Below, piece by piece: positions 16,261 through 25,374 of a stretch of 64,000 nucleotides of DNA (its first letter is position 1; every line of letters begins with the position of its first letter). Under the pieces are notes generated by a model. The model had not been told where the DNA came from. It saw nothing but the letters and a program-made list of their open reading frames with translations, and did not search any database. Origin of the DNA: Clostridium sp. C8-1-8 (GTDB lineage Bacteria > Bacillota > Clostridia > Clostridiales > Clostridiaceae); the NCBI RefSeq assembly GCF_009928445.1, contig NZ_JAABNO010000009.1, forward strand, positions 62,001 through 126,000, read 5' to 3'. The position numbers were made by a program, and so were the translations under genes.

Positions 16261-19065
16261 ATGTACTCAAAAATTGACTTAAGTGGTATTTGGAATTTTC
16301 AATTAGATGCAAATAAGCAAGGAATAAAGAAGCCTTTTAATGATGAGATCTTACTTCCAGGAACCACATCTAATTCTAAAAAAGGTAAGAAGAATGAAAG
16401 AATAGAGCTTGGGTGCTTAACTGATGAATATAAATTTGAAGGATATGCGTGGTTTTCAAGAGAAATCGAGATTTCTGATGATATTTATGATAAAACAAGC
16501 TTTCTATATCTAGAAAGAACCCGTGTTACTACTTTATGGATCAATAATATGGAGGTTGGTAAACAAAGCAGTCTCTGTACTCCTCATATCTATGAAGTAA
16601 CAGGATATTTATCAAAGGGAAAAAATATAATTACAATACTTGTTGATAATACAGATTATCCTACGAAGGGAGGTCATTTAACCTCTCAGGATACTCAGAC
16701 TAATTGGAATGGTATAACTGGAAGAATTGAATTGCAGATATTTAATAAAACATATTTAGAGGATGTTCAGGTTTATTCCAATATAATAGACAAATCAGTG
16801 ACTATAAAAGCAAAAGCTATTGGTACAAGCGGTGGAGTATTATATGTATCAGCAGCCTGCATTAACAGCAAAACACAACATATAGCAGACAAAAAAAGCT
16901 ATAACTTCCATTCGAATGAAATAGTTATAGAATATCCTTTAGGTGAAGCGGCCTTACTTTGGAGCGAGTATGAACCTAATTTATACAAGCTTCGTCTTGA
17001 AATGATAATTGATGGCATAATTACTGATATAGAAGAGATTACAGTTGGAATACGTGAATTTAAGGCACGTGAAGATAAGTTTGAAATAAATGGGGTAAAG
17101 ACCTTTCTTCGTGGTAAGCATGATGGATTGATTTTCCCACTTACAGGCTTTGCACCAACCACTGTAGATGAATGGCTAAAGGTGTTGCAAATATCAAAAA
17201 GCTATGGAATAAATCATTACCGTTTCCATACCTGTTGTCCACCAGAGGCTGCTTTTACAGCTGCAGATATGCTAGGCATGTATATGGAGCCAGAGCTACC
17301 ATTTTGGGGAACAGTAACTGATGAAAATGACGGAAATCATAACCAAGTTGAACAAGATTTTTTGATTAGTGAAGGCTTTTCCATTCTTAAAAGCTTTGGC
17401 AATCATCCATCTTTTGTGATGATGTCTTTAGGAAATGAACTTTGGGGAAGTAAAGAAAGATTAGATATTATACTTAAGGACTATAAAAGCTTTGATAATC
17501 GCCATCTTTACACACAGGGGTCAAATAACTTTCAGTTTACTCCAGTTATTTTGGAAAATGACGATTTCTTTTGTGGGGTAAGATTTTCAAGAGATAGACT
17601 AATAAGAGGATCTTATGCTATGTGTGATGCTCCACTGGGACACGTTCAAACAGATATGCCTAATACAATGAAGGATTATGACGAAAATATATCTCCCTGC
17701 TATACTAATTCTGGTGATAATACTGAAGAAGGCACTGGAGATACTGTAGAGATTCAGTTTGGCACTGGAGTAAAGAAGGTTAGAACTAATAGTTCTAATG
17801 ATAATCTTATGCCACAGCTTCCTGTAGTGTCCCATGAGATTGGGCAGTATGCAACTTTTCCTAACTTTCATGAAATTGAAAAATATAAAGGTTCATTAAA
17901 AGCAAAAAACTTTGAGGTATTCAAAAAACGTTTGGAAGAAAAAAACTTGGAACACCTGGCAGATAAATACTTCAAATGTTCAGGAAAGCTTTCAGTAGCC
18001 TGCTATAAGGAAGAGCTAGAAGCAGCCTTTCGTTCAAGGAAGTTAGCGGGATTTCAAGTTTTAGATATTCAAGACTTCTCTGGGCAAGGGACTGCTTTAG
18101 TTGGAATATTAGATGCATTTATGGAACCCAAAGGATTAGTTTCTCCAGAGGAGTGGAAAAGCTTTTGCTCCGATATGGTGCTTTTAGCTAGATTTGAAAA
18201 GTATAATTATGTAGAAAAAGAAAAATTCAACGCTCATATTGAGCTTTGCTGCTACAGAAATCTTAAATTGGAAGGTTTAAGATTATCATGGCGTATTAAG
18301 GATAGCACAACAATATACGAAAATGGTGAAGCTTATATTTCAGGTGCTCAAGACAAAAATTACATTGATATTTGTGATATTAGTTTTAAGATGCCAAAAG
18401 TAGAAGGTATGACAAAACTTACTTTAGAACTTGAACTAGAGAAACTTAATATAAATAAGAGTTATGATTTATGGATTTATCCTAAAGAAGTTTTCATTGA
18501 TTATTCAGTGGTAAACATATTTGATGAATTATCTTCAGAAGCAGAAACTTTACTTGAAGATGGTCAGAATGTAGTTCTTTTGCCAAAGCTAAATAAATTG
18601 AAAAATTCTATCGAAGGTTTCTATGCTTCAGACTTTTGGTGCTATCCAATGTTTCGTTCAATTTCGGAAAGTATGAAAAGGGAAGTACCAGTAGGGACCA
18701 TGGGCTTACTTATAAACAATAATCATCCTGCTTTTAGAGATTTTCCTTGTGAGGAGTATTCCACTTACCAGTGGTGGAATATAGTTTCTAATTCACGTTC
18801 TGTTATAATGGATAGCACTCCAAAGGAGCTAAATCCTATAGTTCAGACCATTGATAATTTTGAAAGAAATCATAAGCTAGGAATGCTGTTTGAATGCAAT
18901 GTGTCGAAGGGGAAACTTTTAGTTTGTACTTGCGATTTCGATAAAATAATAGATAAACCAGAAGGAAGACAATTCCTGTTCAGTATTCTGAATTATGTAC
19001 GCTCTAAGGGGTTTAAACCAGATACGGACATGACTATCTCTGAAATAAGAAATATTGTATTATAG
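16261..19065 (+). CDS. Glycoside hydrolase family 2 enzyme (beta-galactosidase/glucuronidase-like)
   Basis: The product has 934 residues from the ATG at 16261, directly after AGAGGTGAT. The upstream ATG at 16246 overlaps that site. The order is GH2: an N-terminal jelly-roll sugar-binding domain (DLSGIWNFQLD, then YAWFSREIEI), an immunoglobulin-like middle, and a TIM barrel with INHYRFHTCCPPEAAF, EPELPFW and SFGNHPSFVMMSLGNELWG. The Glu in NEL is the expected acid/base. HEIGQYATFP has the probable nucleophile Glu. About 300 further residues follow. No signal peptide is visible, so it is probably cytosolic and acts on imported oligosaccharides. The exact glycosidic specificity cannot be assigned. 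Confidence 0.82.
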   Translation: MYSKIDLSGIWNFQLDANKQGIKKPFNDEILLPGTTSNSKKGKKNERIELGCLTDEYKFEGYAWFSREIEISDDIYDKTSFLYLERTRVTTLWINNMEVGKQSSLCTPHIYEVTGYLSKGKNIITILVDNTDYPTKGGHLTSQDTQTNWNGITGRIELQIFNKTYLEDVQVYSNIIDKSVTIKAKAIGTSGGVLYVSAACINSKTQHIADKKSYNFHSNEIVIEYPLGEAALLWSEYEPNLYKLRLEMIIDGIITDIEEITVGIREFKAREDKFEINGVKTFLRGKHDGLIFPLTGFAPTTVDEWLKVLQISKSYGINHYRFHTCCPPEAAFTAADMLGMYMEPELPFWGTVTDENDGNHNQVEQDFLISEGFSILKSFGNHPSFVMMSLGNELWGSKERLDIILKDYKSFDNRHLYTQGSNNFQFTPVILENDDFFCGVRFSRDRLIRGSYAMCDAPLGHVQTDMPNTMKDYDENISPCYTNSGDNTEEGTGDTVEIQFGTGVKKVRTNSSNDNLMPQLPVVSHEIGQYATFPNFHEIEKYKGSLKAKNFEVFKKRLEEKNLEHLADKYFKCSGKLSVACYKEELEAAFRSRKLAGFQVLDIQDFSGQGTALVGILDAFMEPKGLVSPEEWKSFCSDMVLLARFEKYNYVEKEKFNAHIELCCYRNLKLEGLRLSWRIKDSTTIYENGEAYISGAQDKNYIDICDISFKMPKVEGMTKLTLELELEKLNINKSYDLWIYPKEVFIDYSVVNIFDELSSEAETLLEDGQNVVLLPKLNKLKNSIEGFYASDFWCYPMFRSISESMKREVPVGTMGLLINNNHPAFRDFPCEEYSTYQWWNIVSNSRSVIMDSTPKELNPIVQTIDNFERNHKLGMLFECNVSKGKLLVCTCDFDKIIDKPEGRQFLFSILNYVRSKGFKPDTDMTISEIRNIVL

Positions 19066-19196
19066 TTGTAATTATTATAATAAAAGATGTATAATAGAAA
19101 AGTATGTAAAATTATTGATAAAAATGTTTTTTAGATACAATTTATTGGAGTGTAATGGTAAATAAGGGAATTTAATTTTAAATATATATCTTAAGC

Positions 19197-19240
19197 AAGG
19201 TATTTTATGATTAAAGTATTACTCATAAAATACCTTATAT
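19197..19240 (+). terminator. Hairpin after the GH2 gene
   Basis: A perfect 14-bp stem (19197-19210 with 19223-19236) lies 130 nt after the stop. The T-tract is weak, so terminator function is likely but not certain. Confidence 0.5.
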
Positions 19241-19282
19241 AGTTATGGGAAACTAATCGAGTTTCGGAGGGATTTTTACAGA

Positions 19283-20881
19283 ATGAAATTTAATCAAATA
19301 AAAGAAACAACTTTTATAAAACTTATTAAGCTCGTATTTTTTTGCATTTTTCTTAGTATTTCTTTCTGTATATTAGTATTACAGCCATTTCTAAATTATA
19401 TTTGCAAAAAAGACTTTTTGTACTCTAATATAACATTAACAATAATCGATGTATTGGTAGCTATTATTTTTTACTTGTTGATAAAAAAGATTAAAGATAA
19501 GAGTAGATTTGTAAGTAAATATACGTTTAGATTTATATTAGTCGGAAGCATAATTTTATTTTTGGCCCAAGTATACATAAGCTATAATATCTTCTTTATT
19601 ACAGGGTGGGATGCTGGAGAATATGTTATTCCAACAGCTAGGCTCATAGCTCATGGACAATCATTAGATAATATGAATGGTTATTATTCGATGTTTCCTA
19701 ATAACATAACACTAGTTTGGATATTCTCAAATATATTAAAGCTTAGCGATAAACTTAGTACATTAGGACTTAAAAATGATTTAATGTTAATAATTATTAT
19801 AAATTGTCTTATTTCAAGCATTAGTAGTATTCTAACCTATAAATGTGCTGAGCAACTTATTGGTAAGAAATTTGCAGTTCTCACATGGTTTATATACTTC
19901 TTATTAGTAGGGTTATCTCCTTGGGTTGTAATAACTTACTCAGATTCATTTGCGTTATTCCTACCAATATTAATATTTTATATATATATAAGAAAATTTA
20001 TAGGAAAATGGAACATATTAAAGTGGTTATTAATTGGAGTTACTAGTTTTATAGGTTATCAGATTAAGCCACAGGTACTTATTATTCTTATTGCGATTGT
20101 CGCTATTGAGTTTAATAAAGCTCTTTTTTCAACTAAAAGAGAAAAAGTAAAGAGAGTTTATATACTATCTATATTATTATTTGCATTTTTATTGTCAAAT
20201 ATCTTTTATAAATCAATATATAGACAAACAGGACTAAAAATTAATTCAGAAGATTCATTTGGATTAACCCATTTTGCTATGATGGGATTGAATCGCAAAA
20301 CAGATGGAGTTTTTAGTGGTGAGGATGTAGCTTTCTCAAAGAGTTTTCCAACTTCATCTCAGCGAAGAGCAGCAAATATTGATGTTATAAAAAGCAGGTT
20401 AAAGGATTATGGAATATTAGGATACGCAAAGTTTTTAACCAAAAAGACTCTTGTGAATTATGGAGATGGAACTTTTGCATGGTCTGTAGAAGGTAATTTT
20501 TACATGAAAACATATGAGAATAAGAATAGTTGGAGTTCTCCTATGCTAAAAAGCTTTTACTATAGTTATGGAAGTAATTATGGAATAACATCAACATTTG
20601 AACAAGCCATTTGGATTGGGATGATTATTTCAATGTTGGGGCTAATATTTACAAAGAATGATTGTAGTTATAATGAGATCTATGTTTTAATTTTATCAGT
20701 ATTAGGATTAACTATGTTTGAGTTGATATTTGAGGCAAGAGCAAGATATCTCTATATATATAGCCCTATCTATATAATTTTAGGTGTAATTGGGTTGAAA
20801 AACATAGCTTTTAAGTTTGAAAAAGTAAAGGATTATATCTACTGTAAATGTAAAATTAATAATAAATTAAATCGCAAGTAG
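19283..20881 (+). CDS. Polytopic GT-C-type glycosyltransferase
   Basis: The 532-residue protein has about 10-12 transmembrane helices. It has the acidic first periplasmic loop of GT-C enzymes such as ArnT/GT39: ITGWDAGEYVIPTARL, residues about 110-125. A later motif is NNITLVWIF. Such enzymes move a sugar from a polyprenyl-phosphate donor onto a surface polymer or lipid outside the membrane. GGAGGG lies upstream. The next gene encodes a GT2 enzyme of the kind that makes the polyprenyl-phosphate sugar, separated by about 40 bp. Together they form a probable two-gene unit that decorates the cell envelope. Sugar and acceptor are unknown. Confidence 0.7.
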   Translation: MKFNQIKETTFIKLIKLVFFCIFLSISFCILVLQPFLNYICKKDFLYSNITLTIIDVLVAIIFYLLIKKIKDKSRFVSKYTFRFILVGSIILFLAQVYISYNIFFITGWDAGEYVIPTARLIAHGQSLDNMNGYYSMFPNNITLVWIFSNILKLSDKLSTLGLKNDLMLIIIINCLISSISSILTYKCAEQLIGKKFAVLTWFIYFLLVGLSPWVVITYSDSFALFLPILIFYIYIRKFIGKWNILKWLLIGVTSFIGYQIKPQVLIILIAIVAIEFNKALFSTKREKVKRVYILSILLFAFLLSNIFYKSIYRQTGLKINSEDSFGLTHFAMMGLNRKTDGVFSGEDVAFSKSFPTSSQRRAANIDVIKSRLKDYGILGYAKFLTKKTLVNYGDGTFAWSVEGNFYMKTYENKNSWSSPMLKSFYYSYGSNYGITSTFEQAIWIGMIISMLGLIFTKNDCSYNEIYVLILSVLGLTMFELIFEARARYLYIYSPIYIILGVIGLKNIAFKFEKVKDYIYCKCKINNKLNRK

Positions 20882-20923
20882 TGTTCTTATAAGAGTAGAT
20901 ATAATTAAGGAAGGGGAGCAGTT

Positions 20924-21865
20924 ATGAAAAGTATTTGGTTAGTAATACCTTGTTATAATGAGGAAGAGGTTTTGCCAGAAACATCCAAACAATTGAAAGT
21001 TATAATGGAACGAATGATTGAAGCTAAGAAAATCTCTGAAGATAGTAAGATAGTTTTTGTCAATGATGGATCAAGAGATAATACTTGGAATATAATCAAA
21101 GGGCTTCATAATGAAAATAAGATTTTTTCTGGTATTAATCTAAGTAGGAATCGTGGTCATCAAAATGCTTTGTTAGCAGGATTATTGACAGCTAAGAATT
21201 ATGCAGATGCAGTTATATCTTTAGATGCTGATTTGCAGGATGATATAGAGGTAATTGAACAGTTTATTGATCAATTTTATAATGGATATGACATAGTATA
21301 CGGTGTTAGAAGTTCAAGAGAAAAGGACACTTTTTTCAAAAAGTTTACTGCAGAGAGTTTTTATAAGATTATGAAGCTTTTAGGCGTAGATATAGTCTTT
21401 AACCATGCTGATTATAGATTAATGAGTAAAAGGGCTCTAGAAGGTCTAGGTGAATTTGAAGAGGTAAATTTATTTTTGAGAGGGATAATCCCATTGATAG
21501 GGTACCCATCAGTAACTGTAGAATACGAGAGACATGAGCGCTTTGCTGGTGAATCTAAATATCCGCTAAAGAAGATGTTGGCTTTTGCTTTTGATGGAAT
21601 TACTTCATTTAGTATAAAACCTATAAGAATTATATTTAACATGGGCATCATTTTATTTATTATAAGTATAATTATGATGATATCATCATTACTAGGTAAA
21701 ATTCACGGAAATAATGTACTTGGATGGACTTCTCTTATGGAATCAATTTGGATGATTGGCGGAATACAATTAATTAGTATTGGGTTTATAGGTGAATATG
21801 TAGGTAAGCTATATCAAGAAACAAAAAAGAGACCAAGATATATTATTGAATCCTTTTTGGAGTAG
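20924..21865 (+). CDS. GT2 glycosyltransferase, polyprenyl-phosphate sugar synthase type (GtrB/DPM1-like)
   Basis: The product has 313 residues. The GT-A fold is clear: VIPCYNEEEVLPET at the start, IVFVNDGSRDNTW, and the metal-binding DXD region SLDADLQDD (residues about 100-108), with ADYRLMSKRAL. The C-terminus has two transmembrane helices (about 230-255 and 270-295). This is the architecture of enzymes that transfer a sugar from a nucleotide donor to undecaprenyl phosphate on the cytoplasmic face. GGAAGGGGAG precedes the ATG. It pairs with the upstream GT-C enzyme, which would use its product. Confidence 0.85.
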   Translation: MKSIWLVIPCYNEEEVLPETSKQLKVIMERMIEAKKISEDSKIVFVNDGSRDNTWNIIKGLHNENKIFSGINLSRNRGHQNALLAGLLTAKNYADAVISLDADLQDDIEVIEQFIDQFYNGYDIVYGVRSSREKDTFFKKFTAESFYKIMKLLGVDIVFNHADYRLMSKRALEGLGEFEEVNLFLRGIIPLIGYPSVTVEYERHERFAGESKYPLKKMLAFAFDGITSFSIKPIRIIFNMGIILFIISIIMMISSLLGKIHGNNVLGWTSLMESIWMIGGIQLISIGFIGEYVGKLYQETKKRPRYIIESFLE

Positions 21866-21914
21866 AAAATTTATTGTTTACTAGAGTACATATGTTTACA
21901 TAAGGAGTCATTAG

Positions 21915-22877
21915 ATGAAATATTACTTAGCACCTATGGAAGGAATTACTGGATATATATATAGAAATGCTTATGAAAAGTTTTTTCATAATATTGATAA
22001 GTACTTTACTCCTTTTATTGTTACCAATAAGGGATCAAGTCTTAAAAGTAAAGAGCTAAGAGATGCTCTACCTGAAAATAATAAGGGAATTAATATAGTC
22101 CCTCAAATGCTTAGCAACGATGCAGAGGATTTTATTAATACTTCTAGAAAGCTACAGCAATTAGGATATAACGAAGTTAATTTGAATTTAGGATGTCCTG
22201 CAGGAACAGTTGTATCAAAAAACAGGGGATCGGGATTTTTAGCGCTAAGAGAAGAATTGGACAGATTTCTAGAAGAAATATTTAAAATGGATGATATTAA
22301 GATTTCGATAAAAACTAGAATAGGAAAAACTAGTCCAGAAGAATTCTATGAACTTATAAAAATTTATAATAAATACCCTATGGAAGAATTGATTATCCAT
22401 CCAAGAACACAAAAGGACTTCTATGGAAACAAGCCTAATCTACAAGTATTTAGAGATGCAGTATCCTTAAGTACTAACCCTATATGTTATAATGGGGATA
22501 TTTTCACCTTGCAAGACCATGAAGAAATAATAAAGGCTTTTCCAGAAGTAAATACAATGATGTTAGGCAGAGGTATACTAGCCAATCCGGGTTTAATGGA
22601 TGAGATAAGAAATAACATTAATATAGATAAGAAGGTATTAAAAGCATTTCATGATGAAATTTTAAGTACTTATGTAGAAGTGTATAATGACGAAAAAAAT
22701 GCTATGTTCAGAATGAAGGAATTATGGGGATATATGATCTACATATTTTCTGATAATAAGAAATATGGTAAAAAGATAAGAAAATCACAAAATTTAAGCG
22801 AGTATAAGAATGCGGTTTCAAGTTTGTTCGAGGAGCAAGAGATTATAAGAGGAGCAGGATTATTTTACTCAGCATAG
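21915..22877 (+). CDS. tRNA-dihydrouridine synthase family protein
   Basis: The product has 320 residues and is an FMN-dependent TIM barrel that reduces uridine to dihydrouridine in tRNA D-loops. Family motifs are APMEGITGYIYRNA at the start, PQMLSNDAEDF, the catalytic Cys in LNLGCPAGTVVSKNRGSGFL split at GCP and GSG, KTRIG, IIHPRTQKDFY, CYNGDIF and MLGRGILANPG. Length is typical. Members like this (Dus-like, clostridial) are a divergent subgroup, so the modified position cannot be named. It starts 49 bp after the GT2 gene with GGAGT upstream, and a terminator follows. Confidence 0.87.
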   Translation: MKYYLAPMEGITGYIYRNAYEKFFHNIDKYFTPFIVTNKGSSLKSKELRDALPENNKGINIVPQMLSNDAEDFINTSRKLQQLGYNEVNLNLGCPAGTVVSKNRGSGFLALREELDRFLEEIFKMDDIKISIKTRIGKTSPEEFYELIKIYNKYPMEELIIHPRTQKDFYGNKPNLQVFRDAVSLSTNPICYNGDIFTLQDHEEIIKAFPEVNTMMLGRGILANPGLMDEIRNNINIDKKVLKAFHDEILSTYVEVYNDEKNAMFRMKELWGYMIYIFSDNKKYGKKIRKSQNLSEYKNAVSSLFEEQEIIRGAGLFYSA

Positions 22878-22951
22878 AATAAAAGAGCACTTTTAGAGTA
22901 CTACTAAGACTTAAGTTATTAATCTTTCAAAATCATGTACCTATGAATTTT

Positions 22952-22990
22952 AGGCATGTATAAATCGATAGTTGAGTTAGAAAGTTTATA
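22952..22990 (+). repeat. Palindromic-repeat family E, copy 1 (partial)
   Basis: This 39-nt segment matches 51022-51060 closely (shared core AGTTGAGTTAGAAA and ATATAAATC/GTATAAATC). It also resembles the arms of the elements at 44572-44655 and 63151-63232. It lacks the central hairpin found in those two. Confidence 0.6.
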
Positions 22991-22997
22991 TATTATT

Positions 22998-23050
22998 TAG
23001 AGCAGCCCATCTAGTAGTAATAGAGAGGGGCTGCTTTAAGTTTTTTACTT
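22998..23050 (+). terminator. Terminator after the dus gene
   Basis: The stem AGCAGCCC (23001-23008) pairs with GGGCTGCT (23028-23035), followed after TAAG by TTTTTT. It ends the GT-C/GT2/dus unit. Confidence 0.65.
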
Positions 23051-23125
23051 TATAGAATTTTTTTAGAAGTCTCACTAAATATAGAAATATCAGAGGTTTA
23101 GAGCAGCTTGTTAAGATATACAACA

Positions 23126-23281
23126 TTAATAAAATGAAACTTCAAGAGGAGTTCTATCTACTAATCTTTGATAATTATATTTCGAATATTCTACCATCAC
23201 TGCTCCAGTTATCTTTTTACCTTTTGGAATATTAAGCAGTTCTAGCATAGGAGAGCTATCACTATTTATTTGATATATACT
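23126..23281 (-). pseudogene. Nitroreductase C-terminal remnant
   Basis: A minus-strand frame of 51 codons ends in TAA and reads LELLNIPKGKKITGAVMVEY, then SKYNYQRLVDRTPLEVSFY. That resembles the conserved C-terminal end of clostridial nitroreductases (the KGKKI.GAVM.GYPKYKY-type ending). It has no start and no N-terminal part, and it begins immediately after the stop of the MFS gene. A deletion or recombination probably removed most of a third gene of this flavoprotein/efflux operon. The family assignment rests on about 50 residues. Confidence 0.5.
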
Positions 23282-23282
23282 C

Positions 23283-24500
23283 CTAATGCTTTTTTGCTGT
23301 ATTGTGTAAGATTAATGCTACAATTTGAGTTAGTATTCCAAAAGCACATACGCCATACCAACCAAAATGTGAATAGCTGTAAGAACCTAAGAAGGAACCG
23401 AGAGCCCCGCCTAGAAAGAAGCTAACCATATAAATAGTGTTAAGTCTGTTACGGGTTTCTTCATTTAAAGAATGAACTCTTGCTTGATTGGAAACATTGC
23501 AAGATTGTACTCCTAAGTCGAGAAGAATAATTCCTAGGACAAGTCCCCAGACTTTAAAGCCGAAGATAAAGAAAAATACATAGGAAATTATAACTACTAT
23601 GATGCAGATGCCTATAGCAAACTTTGAGCCTCTCTTGTCAGCTATATTACCAACAAGGGGAGCTGCAAGAGCACCACTAATGCCGACTAAGCCGAATAGA
23701 CCAGCGGCTTCAGTACCCATATTATAATGAGAGCTTTCAAGTAGGAAGATGAGAGCAGTCCAAAAGGCACTAAAAGCTGCGAACATTAGAGCACCGTTGA
23801 TGGAGGCCTCTCTTAAAACAGGCTCTGTTTTTAGTAGTTTAAACAATGATTTTAACAATTCAGTATATTTAATATCAGAAACAGGATTACATAAAGGAAT
23901 TAGTTTTCTAAGAATAATCATTAGAGTAAGCATCATAATTGCTGCTACAAGATAAACTGCTCTCCAACCTAGGTATCCACCTAAGAGTCCGCTAACAGTA
24001 CGAGAAAGTAATATGCCGATTAATAAACCGCTCATTATGGTACCGATAGTTTGACCTCTTTGCGATGGATTTGCTAGCTGGGCAGCTAAAGGAATAATAA
24101 GCTGGGGAACAATTGAAGTAAAACCCACTGCAAAAGAAGAAAGTATAAGAACATATATATTTTTAGAAAAGAACATACCCATAAGAGAAAGTATTGAAAA
24201 TAAAAGCATGATAACAATTAAAGTTCTTTTCTCTTTTATATCACCTAAAGGCAATATAAATATCATTCCAACTGCATAACCTATCTGGGTAAGAGTTGCT
24301 GCAAAGCCAATACTCATTTGATTTACATGAAAGGTCTTTGCTATATCTGCTAACAGTGGCTGAATATAATACAAATTTGCAACTGTAAGTCCGCAAGCTA
24401 CTGACATAACTAAAACTAATAATTTTGTTAAAGCAGGTTTAACTTGATGTTTAGCTACAGATGAATTAGTTTTTATAATACGGCTATTTGATTGATACAT
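23283..24500 (-). CDS. MFS transporter, 12 transmembrane helices
   Basis: The 405-residue protein has twelve hydrophobic segments and the MFS loop 2-3 signature region (ILPLGDIKEKRTLIV) and GNIADKRGSK between helices 8 and 9. The YIQPLLADIAKTF segment after helix 1 is typical of the AraJ/YdhP-like drug and sugar efflux group. The substrate is unknown. It starts 15 bp after the iron-sulfur flavoprotein gene, with AAGGATG overlapping the leader, so the two form an operon. The divergent TetR gene at 25375 and its operators indicate control by an inducing compound, perhaps a quinone or nitroaromatic. That is inference. Confidence 0.82.
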   Translation of the reverse strand: MYQSNSRIIKTNSSVAKHQVKPALTKLLVLVMSVACGLTVANLYYIQPLLADIAKTFHVNQMSIGFAATLTQIGYAVGMIFILPLGDIKEKRTLIVIMLLFSILSLMGMFFSKNIYVLILSSFAVGFTSIVPQLIIPLAAQLANPSQRGQTIGTIMSGLLIGILLSRTVSGLLGGYLGWRAVYLVAAIMMLTLMIILRKLIPLCNPVSDIKYTELLKSLFKLLKTEPVLREASINGALMFAAFSAFWTALIFLLESSHYNMGTEAAGLFGLVGISGALAAPLVGNIADKRGSKFAIGICIIVVIISYVFFFIFGFKVWGLVLGIILLDLGVQSCNVSNQARVHSLNEETRNRLNTIYMVSFFLGGALGSFLGSYSYSHFGWYGVCAFGILTQIVALILHNTAKKH

Positions 24501-24515
24501 TTATACATCACATCC

Positions 24516-25154
24516 TTAACTTCTAATAAAATTAGTAAATATTTTTTCTTCTAAATCAGGGGATTTAATAGTTTCTTTTCCATTTTCAATAAGTTTCATA
24601 AGCCAAGCCATGTTTTTCCCTAAGACTCTCATTATCTGAATACCTTCTTCGTCCTGTAATGCTTCACCAGGTAATCTTCCGTTAATGATGTTCCAATAGT
24701 TTGAAGTCGGTATAATCATTTCAGAATGACTAAGATAATTATTTAATTCATTGAAGGTTGGAATGCCTCCAGCACGTCTTACTGCTACTATAGAAGCTCC
24801 AACTTTATGCCTTAACATGCTGTCATTGGCCTCTATAACACGAAATGCTCTATCTAAAAATGATTTCATTGTTCCAGGAATTGCAGAGTAATGAACAGGT
24901 GATCCTAATATTATTCCATCAGCATCCTTCATTTTCTCAATCCAAGTATTTACTTGATCAGTTGCAATAGCACATTTTCTATTTTTATTTTTTGTACAGT
25001 AGCCACAAGCAAGGCAGCCTCTTATAGACTTATTGCCGACCTGGATCATCTCTGTTTCTATACCTTCTTTTTCCAACTCATCCATAACAACTCTCAACCC
25101 CTTATAAGTATTACCTTCCTTATTTGGACTTCCATTAAAAACTATAACCTTCAT
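24516..25154 (-). CDS. Iron-sulfur flavoprotein-like NADPH-dependent FMN reductase
   Basis: The product has 212 residues with a flavodoxin-like fold: an FMN loop NGSPNKEGNT at residues 5-14 and GSPVHYSAIPGTMKSFLDR around 80-98. A compact cysteine motif C-x2-C-x2-C-x7-C (CLACGYCTKNKNRKC, about 47-61) matches the [4Fe-4S] motif of iron-sulfur flavoproteins. These enzymes use reduced ferredoxin or NAD(P)H to reduce oxidants such as quinones or peroxides. It is the first gene of the operon with the MFS pump. The promoter region carries the inverted CTATACGT sites described separately. Confidence 0.82.
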   Translation of the reverse strand: MKVIVFNGSPNKEGNTYKGLRVVMDELEKEGIETEMIQVGNKSIRGCLACGYCTKNKNRKCAIATDQVNTWIEKMKDADGIILGSPVHYSAIPGTMKSFLDRAFRVIEANDSMLRHKVGASIVAVRRAGGIPTFNELNNYLSHSEMIIPTSNYWNIINGRLPGEALQDEEGIQIMRVLGKNMAWLMKLIENGKETIKSPDLEEKIFTNFIRS

Positions 25155-25200
25155 TGATATATCCTCCTTAAAAATATAAATTTACATATTTAGTTAGTGA

Positions 25201-25330
25201 ACTATACGTTTAGTTTATAAATATATAATATACTAAACGTATAGTATTGTAAATAGGTTTTTATAAAAAAATAAAAATATTTATGTAAAGCTGTTTAAAA
25301 AGATGAGATATAGTATAATATACGTATAGT
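25201..25330. promoter_or_regulatory. Divergent control region with three TetR-type operator sites
   Basis: ACTATACGTTTAGT (25201-25214) is repeated as its exact reverse complement at 25232-25245. A related palindrome TATACGTATA (25319-25328) lies directly after a TATAAT box (25314-25319) before the TetR gene. The shared half-site is CTATACGT. Placement fits repression of both the flavoprotein/MFS operon and the regulator itself. Confidence 0.65.
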
Positions 25331-25374
25331 TTATAAAGTCTATTATTTGATTTATATATAACGGAGGTAATATT

